Source of the DNA: a virus
Length of the DNA: 28,606 nt
Virus record (IMG/VR): IMGVR_UViG_3300027784_000023
Location: 1-28,606 of that record
Reading direction: 5' to 3' (one strand)
How positions within the stretch are numbered: the stretch's first letter is position 1; each line of letters starts with the position of its first letter. The notes beneath the pieces were generated by a model. The model had not been told where the DNA came from, searched no databases, and saw nothing but the letters and a program-made list of their open reading frames with translations. Below are positions 1 to 7,713 of the stretch, piece by piece. The translations under genes and the position numbers were made by a program.

Positions 1-87
1 CTGTTTCAACCGATCCGCAAATTCTCTTTGCGTTATGCCTAATTTTCTAAGCTGGCGAACGCTTGGGCGGTTGTGGTAGTGGGCCAT
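1..87 (-). CDS. HTH (XRE/Cro-like) protein, N-terminal fragment cut by window edge
   Basis: Only the first 29 codons are inside the window, read leftward from the ATG at 87. The peptide begins MAHYHNRPSVRQLRKLG and continues with TQREFADRL, the pattern of the first two helices of a Cro/XRE-type helix-turn-helix (Q-x-x-F/L-A-x-x-L). The ATG shares one base with the TGA of the upstream yopX-like gene (TGATG) and is preceded by GGAAAGGAGTGGTGA, a good ribosome binding site, so it is translationally coupled to the replication operon. A DNA-binding regulatory role is inferred. Family assignment is tentative because three quarters or more of the protein is missing. Confidence 0.6.
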   Translation of the reverse strand, partial: MAHYHNRPSVRQLRKLGITQREFADRLKQ

Positions 88-458
88 CACTCACCACTCC
101 TTTCCAACAGTTCCGGGTTTTCGTAGATGTTTCCGATAACCTCTGTATTTTCAAGACGCGGCTTACCTATACCTAATCCCTGTAAACATTCCTGGCCTTT
201 ATGGGTTGTCGATACGAGAAACGAAGATATTTCTGGAATATACTCTACCAATCCAACCCTTCCATCATTTACAACATCACCCTTATATATCTCTCTACCT
301 TTGCAATCATAAAGTCCCGTGAATAATAATATTTCAATATTCGGGTTATGATCGTCAATGCTTTGCTGGAAATGCCATCCTTCTTGACTTATATATACGT
401 CGTTAACCCAAACTTCTTTTTCTTTGTCCCATGCTCGGAATTTGTGATTTTGCATCAC
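87..458 (-). CDS. YopX family phage protein
   Basis: A 123-residue protein with the typical YopX start (KFRAWDKEKEVWV) and the family hallmark LLFTGLYDCKGREIYKGDVV near residues 44-64, a small beta-barrel-like fold found in many Firmicutes phages. The biochemical role of YopX proteins is unknown; they are usually encoded in early operons beside replication genes, as here. The start follows GGGAGTGGTGAGTG. It lies 44 bases downstream of the polymerase stop and overlaps the next gene by one base, so it is probably the penultimate visible gene of the leftward replication operon. Confidence 0.85.
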   Translation of the reverse strand: MMQNHKFRAWDKEKEVWVNDVYISQEGWHFQQSIDDHNPNIEILLFTGLYDCKGREIYKGDVVNDGRVGLVEYIPEISSFLVSTTHKGQECLQGLGIGKPRLENTEVIGNIYENPELLERSGE

Positions 459-501
459 TCACCACTCCCTTCTCAATTTTTTAACCCCCGTCCTGTCCTT
501 T

Positions 502-2844
502 CTAAATTATTTTCTTTCCTTCTCCCCATCTTTTACCTACTTCAACCTCAATAGGGAAAGGCACTCTCGGTTCTTCTCCTCCTATAAGCGGAGACTCCAT
601 AACTTTCTGCATGATGCCAGCTATTTCCTCGTAATTATCCATCGGACACTCGACCACAAGGGAGTCGTGAACCATTGCTACTATATTAGTTTCCGGCATA
701 TGACTGAATTCTTCTGTTAGTCTTGTCAAGCTATACAAAGTTAAGTCAGAAGCTCCGCTTTGGACAGGGAAATTAACTCCCTCCCTGTGGAGATTATCAA
801 TATTGTCTGTGGTTACTAAAGGAAATCTACGTCTTCTACCAAAAGGAGATTCGATGTATCTATCTTCACGTATCCTTCTTTTAACGTCTCTGATGAATTC
901 TTGAACGTCAGGCATTAAGTCTTTATAGTTCTTAACAAACTCTATAGCTTCTTTAGGCGGTAGTCCTGTTGAATTAGCGAGCTTCCTATCGCCCATCAGG
1001 TATAGAAGACCAAAAGAAACTACCTTAGCTGCTTGCCTCATACCCTTTGTTACCTGACTGATAGGAACTCTGTAAGCCTCTGAAGCCATTAAAGTATGGA
1101 AGTCAGTTCCCTCGTCTTGAAGTCTATTTATCAACTGAATCAGTTTCTTGTCGTCTACCATATGAGCAACCATCCGCATTTCTATCTGCTCATAGTCAGC
1201 TTGCAACAACACCTTGCCGTCAGGTGCAGAGAATATTCCTCTGATTGACGACTCCTTAGGTATCTGATGTATAGCAGGATTTGTAGTAGAAAGTCTTCCT
1301 GTTTCTGTTCTATCCATATGATAACTACATCTTACTCTGCCGTCAGGCTCTACATATGTGCCGAGATTTTTAAGGTATCTACTAAACATTGTCTGAGCTG
1401 TTTGGTATCCGTCGTAAGCCTGTATAAACGGATGGTGCGGATACTCTTTCAGTAGAAATTCTCTTGTGTTCTTATCAACAGAACGAGGTCTACGACCATA
1501 AATGTTAGGCTCGCCTAACTCCAACTTGTCCCATAGGTATTCTTGAACCTGTTTAGGTGAGTTAGGATTAAACTTCTCATTGCCAGTTATACCCTGTAAA
1601 ACGTATTTGAGAGTTTCCATACGGTCTGCATAGTCTTCCTTGACTTCCTCTAACCTGATTACGTCTACCCACAGCCCAGCGTTCTGCATTTTGGTTACTG
1701 CCTCAGTAGCAGGGGCAAGAAAATCTTCGTAAACTTTATCTAACTTAGGGTCTTCGTTATGTAGTTCTTCGGATATTACACTCTCTAATCTGAGTGTCCA
1801 GTCTGCGTCCTTGCCGGCATACTCATAAACTACTTCGTGAGGTATCACCTCCAACATTTCTGACTTGTTTTTACATTCATACTTAGCCATCATTTCCGAC
1901 TCATAAGAAGGAGCATCTAAATAGTTGCCCGTCAAGTTTTCTAAACTTCTCTGCTGTGGTCTTTCATCTAATAAATAGTGAAGCAGCATAGCGTCTCTGT
2001 TTATGGGGACGTTTAGCCCGTGCCGGTAGTTCCACGCAGTATCAAACATAATTGAGTTGTAACCCACAAGTTGATTCCTTTTCAGTACTTGAGTTAGCTG
2101 AACGCTAAACTTTTCTACTAAATCTACAGGAATAACCACAGCAGTTCCCGGTTTCCAAGACAGAGAGACACAGAATCCTTGACCCCACAAGGGGGAAGTT
2201 CCGTAAGTCTCCCAGTCCATCGCTATCTTGCTTGGTGTTATCTTCTCTAATGTGCTAAGTAGTATAGCCATGTCAGCGTCGTTATCAACTACCTTAGTTT
2301 TCGTATCGGGGAACCCCAGCTCAGGGTGTGCTTTCTCTCCTCTTGCTATCCTCAACGCTTTCTTTATGTCTTGCAGGATGAAAGGAAATATAGCTTCGCC
2401 ACCCTTGTAAAGAGTAGCAGCAGGGTGGAACGTAGGAACACATATTAATCCATCCTCGGTATATTTCAGTTTTCCTCTGTCTTCCTGCATTTTACTGCCG
2501 GGCAACAAAGTTTTGGTAGGAACAGCCCCGAGAGTAACTATAACTTTGGGGGTGTGGTTATCAATTTCTTCGTCCAGCATAGGTCGGCAACACCTTATCT
2601 CGTGAGCTGACGGATTCCTATTCTCCGGCGGTCTACACTTAACTGTATTAGTAATGTAATAGTCATCCATATCCAGATAACCTATAACTGAACGTAAGAT
2701 TTGTCCTGCCTTACCAATAAAAGGTGCTCCTTCTTCTACTTCATGGTATCCGGGGGCCTCACCTATAAACAATATCTCAGGCACATACGAGCCTGTTCCC
2801 AATACTTTATTACCGTCGAGTGAGCAGTTCAAACAGTCTGTCAT
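502..2844 (-). CDS. polA: Uracil-DNA glycosylase / family A DNA polymerase fusion
   Basis: Replicative polymerase of the phage, 780 residues, with a glycosylase fused in front. Residues 1-170 are a family 4/5 uracil-DNA glycosylase: GEAPG at 28-32, NTVKCRPPENRNP at 66-78, HPAA at 140-143, and four cysteines (C4, C7, C70, C86) spaced as in the Fe-S cluster of that family. Residues 205-350 are a 3'-5' exonuclease with all acidic residues present (D210, E212, D268, D346). Residues 375-780 are the PolA palm and fingers: DRTETGRLS 511-519, motif A DYEQIE 550-555, O-helix R603/K607/F611/Y615, and MVHDSLVVE with D727. There is no 5'-3' exonuclease domain. F611 is the residue equivalent to E. coli F762. 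The glycine normally following the O-helix tyrosine is L616, which is unusual. The gene overlaps the primase-helicase stop by ATGA, so the two are co-translated. SPO1-type polymerases also carry a glycosylase domain. Confidence 0.95.
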   Translation of the reverse strand: MTDCLNCSLDGNKVLGTGSYVPEILFIGEAPGYHEVEEGAPFIGKAGQILRSVIGYLDMDDYYITNTVKCRPPENRNPSAHEIRCCRPMLDEEIDNHTPKVIVTLGAVPTKTLLPGSKMQEDRGKLKYTEDGLICVPTFHPAATLYKGGEAIFPFILQDIKKALRIARGEKAHPELGFPDTKTKVVDNDADMAILLSTLEKITPSKIAMDWETYGTSPLWGQGFCVSLSWKPGTAVVIPVDLVEKFSVQLTQVLKRNQLVGYNSIMFDTAWNYRHGLNVPINRDAMLLHYLLDERPQQRSLENLTGNYLDAPSYESEMMAKYECKNKSEMLEVIPHEVVYEYAGKDADWTLRLESVISEELHNEDPKLDKVYEDFLAPATEAVTKMQNAGLWVDVIRLEEVKEDYADRMETLKYVLQGITGNEKFNPNSPKQVQEYLWDKLELGEPNIYGRRPRSVDKNTREFLLKEYPHHPFIQAYDGYQTAQTMFSRYLKNLGTYVEPDGRVRCSYHMDRTETGRLSTTNPAIHQIPKESSIRGIFSAPDGKVLLQADYEQIEMRMVAHMVDDKKLIQLINRLQDEGTDFHTLMASEAYRVPISQVTKGMRQAAKVVSFGLLYLMGDRKLANSTGLPPKEAIEFVKNYKDLMPDVQEFIRDVKRRIREDRYIESPFGRRRRFPLVTTDNIDNLHREGVNFPVQSGASDLTLYSLTRLTEEFSHMPETNIVAMVHDSLVVECPMDNYEEIAGIMQKVMESPLIGGEEPRVPFPIEVEVGKRWGEGKKII

Positions 2845-4799
2845 AGACTAATTTCACCCCCTTTATCTATGTCTTTCTCAATTAATTTAGTAGGAATTAT
2901 AGTGCATTTACCGCCTTTACCAGCGTAATTAGTAATCACTTTTCCTTCTTCTTCTAACTTCTTAACGTAGTTGGTAACAGTCTTTGTCGATACGTCCATC
3001 TGTTCTGCTAACTGCTGCCTTCCTATTTCTTCTCCTCTACCTACAGTCTTCAAGAAATCTACAATAGCTTGGTAAGTATTGGTAGGTGCTCCTTCCGGCG
3101 TTCTTTCAGTTACGTTTACAATGTAATCATCTGTTAAATCCTCGAACTCTACTGCTATTGCTGTGTCACTGGAAGCGTCTTTAATGTCTTTCTCTATAAC
3201 TACTGAGCTTGGTTCTCCCTCTCTGCTTACAAGTAAACTGTTTTCACTCCAAGCATACATAGCCATAGAACCATAGATACGTTCCTTGCTGTCTCCGTTG
3301 CCTTTCTTGTAATGGTGAACTACTGATATAGCACATCCGTATCTGTCCCTTATACTCTTTAATGCGTGTAACATAGGTGTTACTTCACTCGCTTTAAACT
3401 CGTCGACACCTGCACTCATCATAAACATCGGGTCAAGGATAACCATTTTAGGTCTCTGTCTGTCGATAGCTCTCTCCAAAGCATCCATTTTAGTCTCGTC
3501 TCCAAGGTTGAATCCTCCGCTTACTGACATATAGAGAGGTATCTTCTGTTTCTTCAGTTCCATAACCCAACTGGTGTCGTCAGCCATGATGTTGATACCA
3601 CTTATTCCCTTCTTGTGGGCCATCATCTGTATCCTGTGAGCTACCCTCCACAGGGGGTCTTCCTCTTGAACCATCAGGACAGGCCCCGGCTCAATAACTT
3701 GGTATTTTCCAAGAAAAGGAGACCCTGTAGATACGGACAGAGCTAAATCTAATGAGATAAAAGACTTAAACGACTTACCTACGCCAGCTATCCAACCGAC
3801 GTTCTTCTCCATCCATACGTCTTGGACGAGCCAGCTTGGTTTTTCGGCATGAATCATTACATCATCTAAAGTTACCCAAGGAAGTTCTTCTGCTTCTTCG
3901 TCTTCCACAGGGGCTTTATCTTCTGTAGCCTTTAATACCTCAGCCCATAGGTGTTCTTCCGGTCTCTTATCTCTTGCATACTTATTCCAAGGACTGTTCT
4001 TTGCCAGAACAAATATGTCCTCGGGAGGTAAACCAGCCTCAGCCAATAGTCTTTCTAACTTCCATAAAGTATCAGACCATTCGGAACTTCCTGTCGGTTC
4101 TGTATTAATTATCCTCCAAGCTAATGAAGGAATTCTACTACCGTTCCTTAATAATACGTCTGAAATTTCTGGAAGTTTCTTAGGCATTGGCTTTTTATGT
4201 TCGGACATTTCAGCCAAAACTTCTGAAAACGATTCGCTTATCTCAAAATCTTTCTTGTGGTAGGTCGGGCCGTCTTCCCATAGAATCCTGCCCCTACCGG
4301 GAGGGGAATACTTATAGTTGATGCTCTCAGGAAGTCGTATAACTTTACCTATATACCATCCTCCCTTATCAGACTTAGTTTGGTAGGTTAATCTTCTGTT
4401 TATCTCCTCCGCTTCTAAAGGGTTTAATAGTTCTGTTACTAACCATACAGCTTGATACCTGCCCTCGGAAGTTTGCCAGCAAATTGTAGGCTTAGGCTGT
4501 AAGTCCTCTACGCTACCGCTATCTTTATCAGCCCACAAAGCCCATGTTGAGGCAGCGTATTGTTTAGTTCTTTCTCTGGATGAAACAAATAAATGAGGGC
4601 AAAAATATATGTCAGCCCATTCGTTAAGCTGTTCTAAATCATTTAATAGTTCGTCGAATTCTTTAGGGTATAAGTAAGCCTTTTGTTTGAACTCCCCTGT
4701 GGCTCCTCCCTTGTATGCTATAAAAGCCCATAAATCCTTCTCCGGCTCCCCCCAGAGAAGGTTTAGAAAATGTCTCCACTTCTCCTTGAACTTAGACAT
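2841..4799 (-). CDS. Primase-helicase: AEP-like primase, RepA-type AAA ATPase, C-terminal winged helix
   Basis: A 652-residue replication protein. The N-terminal part resembles archaeo-eukaryotic-type (AEP/RepB) primases: hhhDhD motif WADKD at 89-93, SEGRYQAVW at 111-119 and VIRLPESINYK at 153-163. In many relatives the third motif has His where this protein has Q116, so catalytic activity is not certain. Residues 325-540 are a RecA-like ATPase of the RepA/AAA_25 type, with Walker A GVGKSFKS (339-346), Walker B MVILDP (452-457) and a VHHYKK segment (494-499). Residues 574-622 form a winged helix (LAEQMDVSTKTVTNYVKKL). It presumably primes and unwinds for the polymerase encoded immediately downstream. 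The only usable in-frame start is the ATG at 4799; an in-frame TAA lies three codons upstream. Its SD is separated from it by a hairpin (see 4799-4843). Confidence 0.85.
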   Translation of the reverse strand: MSKFKEKWRHFLNLLWGEPEKDLWAFIAYKGGATGEFKQKAYLYPKEFDELLNDLEQLNEWADIYFCPHLFVSSRERTKQYAASTWALWADKDSGSVEDLQPKPTICWQTSEGRYQAVWLVTELLNPLEAEEINRRLTYQTKSDKGGWYIGKVIRLPESINYKYSPPGRGRILWEDGPTYHKKDFEISESFSEVLAEMSEHKKPMPKKLPEISDVLLRNGSRIPSLAWRIINTEPTGSSEWSDTLWKLERLLAEAGLPPEDIFVLAKNSPWNKYARDKRPEEHLWAEVLKATEDKAPVEDEEAEELPWVTLDDVMIHAEKPSWLVQDVWMEKNVGWIAGVGKSFKSFISLDLALSVSTGSPFLGKYQVIEPGPVLMVQEEDPLWRVAHRIQMMAHKKGISGINIMADDTSWVMELKKQKIPLYMSVSGGFNLGDETKMDALERAIDRQRPKMVILDPMFMMSAGVDEFKASEVTPMLHALKSIRDRYGCAISVVHHYKKGNGDSKERIYGSMAMYAWSENSLLVSREGEPSSVVIEKDIKDASSDTAIAVEFEDLTDDYIVNVTERTPEGAPTNTYQAIVDFLKTVGRGEEIGRQQLAEQMDVSTKTVTNYVKKLEEEGKVITNYAGKGGKCTIIPTKLIEKDIDKGGEISL

Positions 4800-4843
4800 G
4801 GGAAGTTAGGCGGTCTGAAAACCAGACCGCCTTTCCACCTCCT
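4799..4843 (-). promoter_or_regulatory. Structured ribosome binding site: SD and start codon separated by a 10-bp hairpin
   Basis: Reading leftward, AGGAGGTG (4843-4836) is an eight-base match to the 16S anti-SD and overlaps the stop codon of the SSB-like gene. It is followed by a perfect hairpin, AGGCGGTCTG - GTTTT - CAGACCGCCT (4832-4808), then eight bases and the ATG at 4799. In linear sequence 36 bases separate SD and ATG, too far for normal initiation. If the 25-base hairpin is looped out the distance becomes about 11 bases. The hairpin has no T-tract after it, so it is not an intrinsic terminator. Structured SD-to-start spacers of this kind are known from T4 genes such as 25 and 38. Confidence 0.7.
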
Positions 4844-5381
4844 ACCACGGAAACTCATTGTCTTTTTTACTTTCAGAAGGGGAGCTGTTTGCTGCGGGAG
4901 GAGCATCAGTAACCTGCTCGATACGAGCAACACCGATACCCGAGGAAGTTCTATCATTTTTAGTTACAACTGCTATACACTTAGCTCCTTCAACTTTCCT
5001 TTCTTCCCCATTGACAGTAGCTCCTACTATCTTCATTCTTCCGTTATCATCTTTCTCCCCAAAGCTAAAGGCAAACCGTAAATCACCGTCTTCTCCTCTA
5101 TCTCCGTCTTGAATAACATTCAAGTTTCTCATTAGACGGAATAGAATTGCCTTACTTCTCTCGTCTCCCGGCTTGATAGCGTGGAAGTGTCGTATGTTTT
5201 CTCCGGTAAATTTCTTGTTTGGACACTTAGTAATTTCCATATCCATATCCAAAACGAAATTACCAGTCTCCTCCTTCTTCCTCATCCACACCTCTGATAC
5301 CTTCACTTCATACCTGCCGGGGTCAATCACCGTATACCCCTCGTCAGAAACATTCGAAAAATCAAATTCAAATTCTTTCAT
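4842..5381 (-). CDS. DUF669-family single-stranded-DNA-binding-like protein
   Basis: A 179-residue protein with the DUF669 pattern: FDFSNVSDEGYTVIDPGRYEVKV at the N-terminus, then FVLDMDMEITKCPNKKFTGENIRHFH and a glycine-rich stretch. DUF669 members are phage recombination-cassette proteins thought to act as ssDNA-binding proteins. Supporting this, the low-complexity C-terminus (PPAANSSPSESKKDNEFPW) ends in an acidic-hydrophobic tip like the DDIPF tail of bacterial SSB, which recruits partner proteins. It lies between the Sak4-type ATPase and the primase-helicase, the usual company of a phage SSB. The start follows AGAAAGGAGAGTATTAAC. The DNA-binding function is inferred from family and context. 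Confidence 0.8.
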   Translation of the reverse strand: MKEFEFDFSNVSDEGYTVIDPGRYEVKVSEVWMRKKEETGNFVLDMDMEITKCPNKKFTGENIRHFHAIKPGDERSKAILFRLMRNLNVIQDGDRGEDGDLRFAFSFGEKDDNGRMKIVGATVNGEERKVEGAKCIAVVTKNDRTSSGIGVARIEQVTDAPPAANSSPSESKKDNEFPW

Positions 5382-5408
5382 GTTAATACTCTCCTTTCTA
5401 AGATATAT

Positions 5409-6170
5409 TTAGCTATTGCTCAAATCAATTAAGTAGTCAGACAAGTTAGGTGCTTCTCTGTAAGCGTCATCAAATATCCCCGGTCTGTCTTTTGCAAGGA
5501 TACCTCTTACCTCAGAGAACAGCATACTCCTTGTCTTGTCAGGATTACCGTCATCGTCTTCCCCACCGTTTGGTGCTATATAAGATATAGTTGAGAACAA
5601 GGCAGGAAAACTTTGGTTCATTTTCTCCGACCCGAACATTGGACGGATGTTGAAGGGTGCGTCCTCAGATTCTTTCACCCTCTCGTCAAGCGTAGTTAAT
5701 ATTACATGAACCCTCCTTTCTTGTGGTTCTATCTGAGTTAAGTTTACTATCCTTCTGAGCAAGTCCTTATACCTGTTCGTTATCTTCTTGTATGCTTGGA
5801 TAGGAAGATTGTCAGGGTCTTTAGCCCCGTGGTATTCCACAAAGTATCTTCCCATTTCCTCTGTAAACAAGTCATAGATAAAAGAAACACCGTCAAGTAT
5901 CAGAGTCGATACTTTACCTGCATAATGCCCTTGTTCGAATCTCTCCAACACATCAAAAATATCTCTTGTTTCCTTTACCAACTTTCCGGGAATAGAAAAT
6001 GGTATAGCCTTATGTCCTGTTGGGTCAGGCGATACAATATAAGGTTTAGGAGCTGTAGCTGCTCTATAAGTCTTACCTGCACCTGACCTTCCGTAAATAA
6101 CCATGTCTACCCCGAGACCGTCCTCAATAGTTCCCGAACCTAACATCTGGTCGAATAATTCTTCAGTCAT
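5409..6170 (-). CDS. Sak4-like RecA-fold ATPase (single-strand annealing/recombination protein)
   Basis: A 253-residue P-loop NTPase of the AAA_24/Sak4 type: VIYGRSGAGKT (Walker A, 24-34), VSPDPTGHKA (46-55), STLILDGVS (Walker B, D93). Later comes VHVILTTLDERVKE, and then a C-terminal region with acidic GGEDDDGNPDKT. Sak4 proteins are small relatives of RecA core domains that promote strand annealing or exchange together with a phage SSB; the SSB-like gene is the next one downstream, 27 bases away. The ATG at 6170 overlaps the preceding stop (TAATG), with GGAGGGTAAATA as ribosome binding site. The family call is firm for the ATPase core; the annealing role is inferred from context. Confidence 0.85.
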   Translation of the reverse strand: MTEELFDQMLGSGTIEDGLGVDMVIYGRSGAGKTYRAATAPKPYIVSPDPTGHKAIPFSIPGKLVKETRDIFDVLERFEQGHYAGKVSTLILDGVSFIYDLFTEEMGRYFVEYHGAKDPDNLPIQAYKKITNRYKDLLRRIVNLTQIEPQERRVHVILTTLDERVKESEDAPFNIRPMFGSEKMNQSFPALFSTISYIAPNGGEDDDGNPDKTRSMLFSEVRGILAKDRPGIFDDAYREAPNLSDYLIDLSNS

Positions 6171-6733
6171 TATTTACCCTCCTTTGTAATAATTTCTAAA
6201 AATTGTGGCAACTGTTCTAACCACTCTATAAAAGTTTCCCATTCTTCTAACCTGTGGGTTTTTCTCTGGAAATAGATAGTCTTCAACTGTAGATAGTTAG
6301 TAACTATGTTCTTCTTCAACATTAACCCCATAGGAACATTAGACATTACTGCGTCGTAACTTACTTTCCCGTCGTTGTAATCAGCTATAACTTCTTGAAG
6401 TAAGTCAAGTATATCGTCTCTTACTAACTCGCTTGACTGCTCGACCAAGGACATTTCTGTAATCTTGTGCATCTTACTTTGACTGCTAACAATATCGAAG
6501 AAGCTGTATCGCATCATCTGTAGCCACCAATACTGCGGTGCAGTAATATCTGTTTGAACTACTATCCCCTTCAGACAACAATCATGTCCAGACCCTACAG
6601 GGGCAGAACCGAGAGTCTTAACTCTGTTCCAAGATTTACTTTTAGTAGCCGAGCTGTGTGGTGTCATCTTAGGATACCCCGAAGCTCTTAAAGTTTCCTC
6701 TACCCCATAAACCTGAGTGTTCTCAATAATCAT
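6170..6733 (-). CDS. Conserved phage early protein with possible ThyX-like core
   Basis: A 187-residue protein of a type common in Firmicutes phage recombination cassettes, usually annotated as hypothetical. It begins MIIENTQVYGVEETLRASGYP. A central segment (about residues 48-92) reads GH, then LQMMRYSFFDIVSSQSKMH. This lines up loosely with the ThyX (flavin-dependent thymidylate synthase) signature, where a conserved H is followed by Q-x-x-R-H-R-x-x-S and S-x-R-Y. The match is partial: the RHR triplet reads RYS, so FAD/dUMP catalysis should not be assumed. It is coupled to the Sak4-like gene. Proximity to a uracil-DNA glycosylase fused to the polymerase makes a role in the dUMP/dTMP balance tempting but unproven. 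Confidence 0.6.
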   Translation of the reverse strand: MIIENTQVYGVEETLRASGYPKMTPHSSATKSKSWNRVKTLGSAPVGSGHDCCLKGIVVQTDITAPQYWWLQMMRYSFFDIVSSQSKMHKITEMSLVEQSSELVRDDILDLLQEVIADYNDGKVSYDAVMSNVPMGLMLKKNIVTNYLQLKTIYFQRKTHRLEEWETFIEWLEQLPQFLEIITKEGK

Positions 6734-6754
6734 TTTACTTCTTACTTCCTCCTT

Positions 6755-7711
6755 TTAACTTGAAGATTCTTCTTCCAAGACCTCAATAATTGTCTTCTCT
6801 CTGTCTTTAAAATTGCTCTCCAATAGGAATACCCAATCCTCTCCTTTGTTGAGGTTCTCACACAAGTTCCTAAAAGGACAACCCCATGAGCAAAAGCCCA
6901 TCATTTGCGGGTTGTAAAGCGGTTGTCTTTCCTTATTGGACACCTCCTTCATTTGTCTTATTACCTGACTGATATAGTCCTCTAAGATGTCCAGTTCTTT
7001 TAGAGTTCTTAATACATAATGTCTTCCAAAGATAGGATTTTTAACTCTTGAGCTTGGAGCTTGTTTACGAGCCAGATTATAGATAGCTGCTCGGGCATGT
7101 CCTTCGCTGCCTATCCTCTTGCCTAATATATACAACTGAATACCCATCTGTAAATCCAAAGGCAAGTTACCGGGGTCTCCTACATTAGTGCTTTTGCTAA
7201 ACGCCTTGTGTTCAAGCACCAGATATTCCTGCCCGTCAAACACTACTCCGTCCAGCTTGGCTGCCAGATAAGTATTGTTGCCGAAGGGGACTAACATTCT
7301 TTCTTCCACAGAGGTTACGTTCAGAGGAGCTTGTTGTCTGTCCCACTCTACATAGTGAGCCAACATCTTGTAACCTAAGTCCTGTTCTTCCTGTAGCTCC
7401 TTACTAATATCAGGGTCATACATTCCATCGCCTATATTCTTGTGGAGTTCTTCTTTTTCTTCTTCTACTCCTTCAAGAAAACCGTTCCAAGCCTCCTCAA
7501 AAGTTTTGTTGCCTTCGTAGTATCTTTCGAGGGCTTTATGCCAGCAGATACCAAACCGTAGCTTGTTGTTTCTAACTAAAGGCTCTTTGTTCATACCGTT
7601 GTGGGAGGCAAAAAACCAATACCTCTCACAGTTCAAAAACTGTTGAAGTTCCGTATGCCTAACTATAAAAGCATCCTCAGGAACTTCATAACCAAAAACA
7701 TCTTTTATCAT
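6755..7711 (-). CDS. Cas4/RecB-like PD-(D/E)XK nuclease with Fe-S cysteines
   Basis: A 318-residue exonuclease of the PF12705/Cas4-like group. Visible motifs: C28 near the N-terminus (FLNCERYW), H58 (GICWHKALE), the nuclease core D154 with E167-x-K169 (LVLEHKAF), the QxxxY-type motif near Q192/Y194, and a C-terminal Cys cluster C274, C278, C284 (FCSWGCPFRNLCE). C28 plus this cluster would form the 4Fe-4S site typical of AddB/Cas4 enzymes. It probably resects DNA ends to feed the Sak4/SSB recombination pair. Two ATGs are possible; the one at 7717 sits only one base after AGGAG, so the second at 7711, seven bases after it, is preferred. The ORF overlaps or abuts the helicase stop. Confidence 0.9.
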   Translation of the reverse strand: MIKDVFGYEVPEDAFIVRHTELQQFLNCERYWFFASHNGMNKEPLVRNNKLRFGICWHKALERYYEGNKTFEEAWNGFLEGVEEEKEELHKNIGDGMYDPDISKELQEEQDLGYKMLAHYVEWDRQQAPLNVTSVEERMLVPFGNNTYLAAKLDGVVFDGQEYLVLEHKAFSKSTNVGDPGNLPLDLQMGIQLYILGKRIGSEGHARAAIYNLARKQAPSSRVKNPIFGRHYVLRTLKELDILEDYISQVIRQMKEVSNKERQPLYNPQMMGFCSWGCPFRNLCENLNKGEDWVFLLESNFKDREKTIIEVLEEESSS

Positions 7712-7713
7712 CT

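Noticed and set aside
4770-5412. Several plus-strand ORFs opposite the SSB-like gene
   Set aside because: Low-complexity Ser/Phe/Leu-rich translations typical of antisense frames, with no ribosome binding sites.
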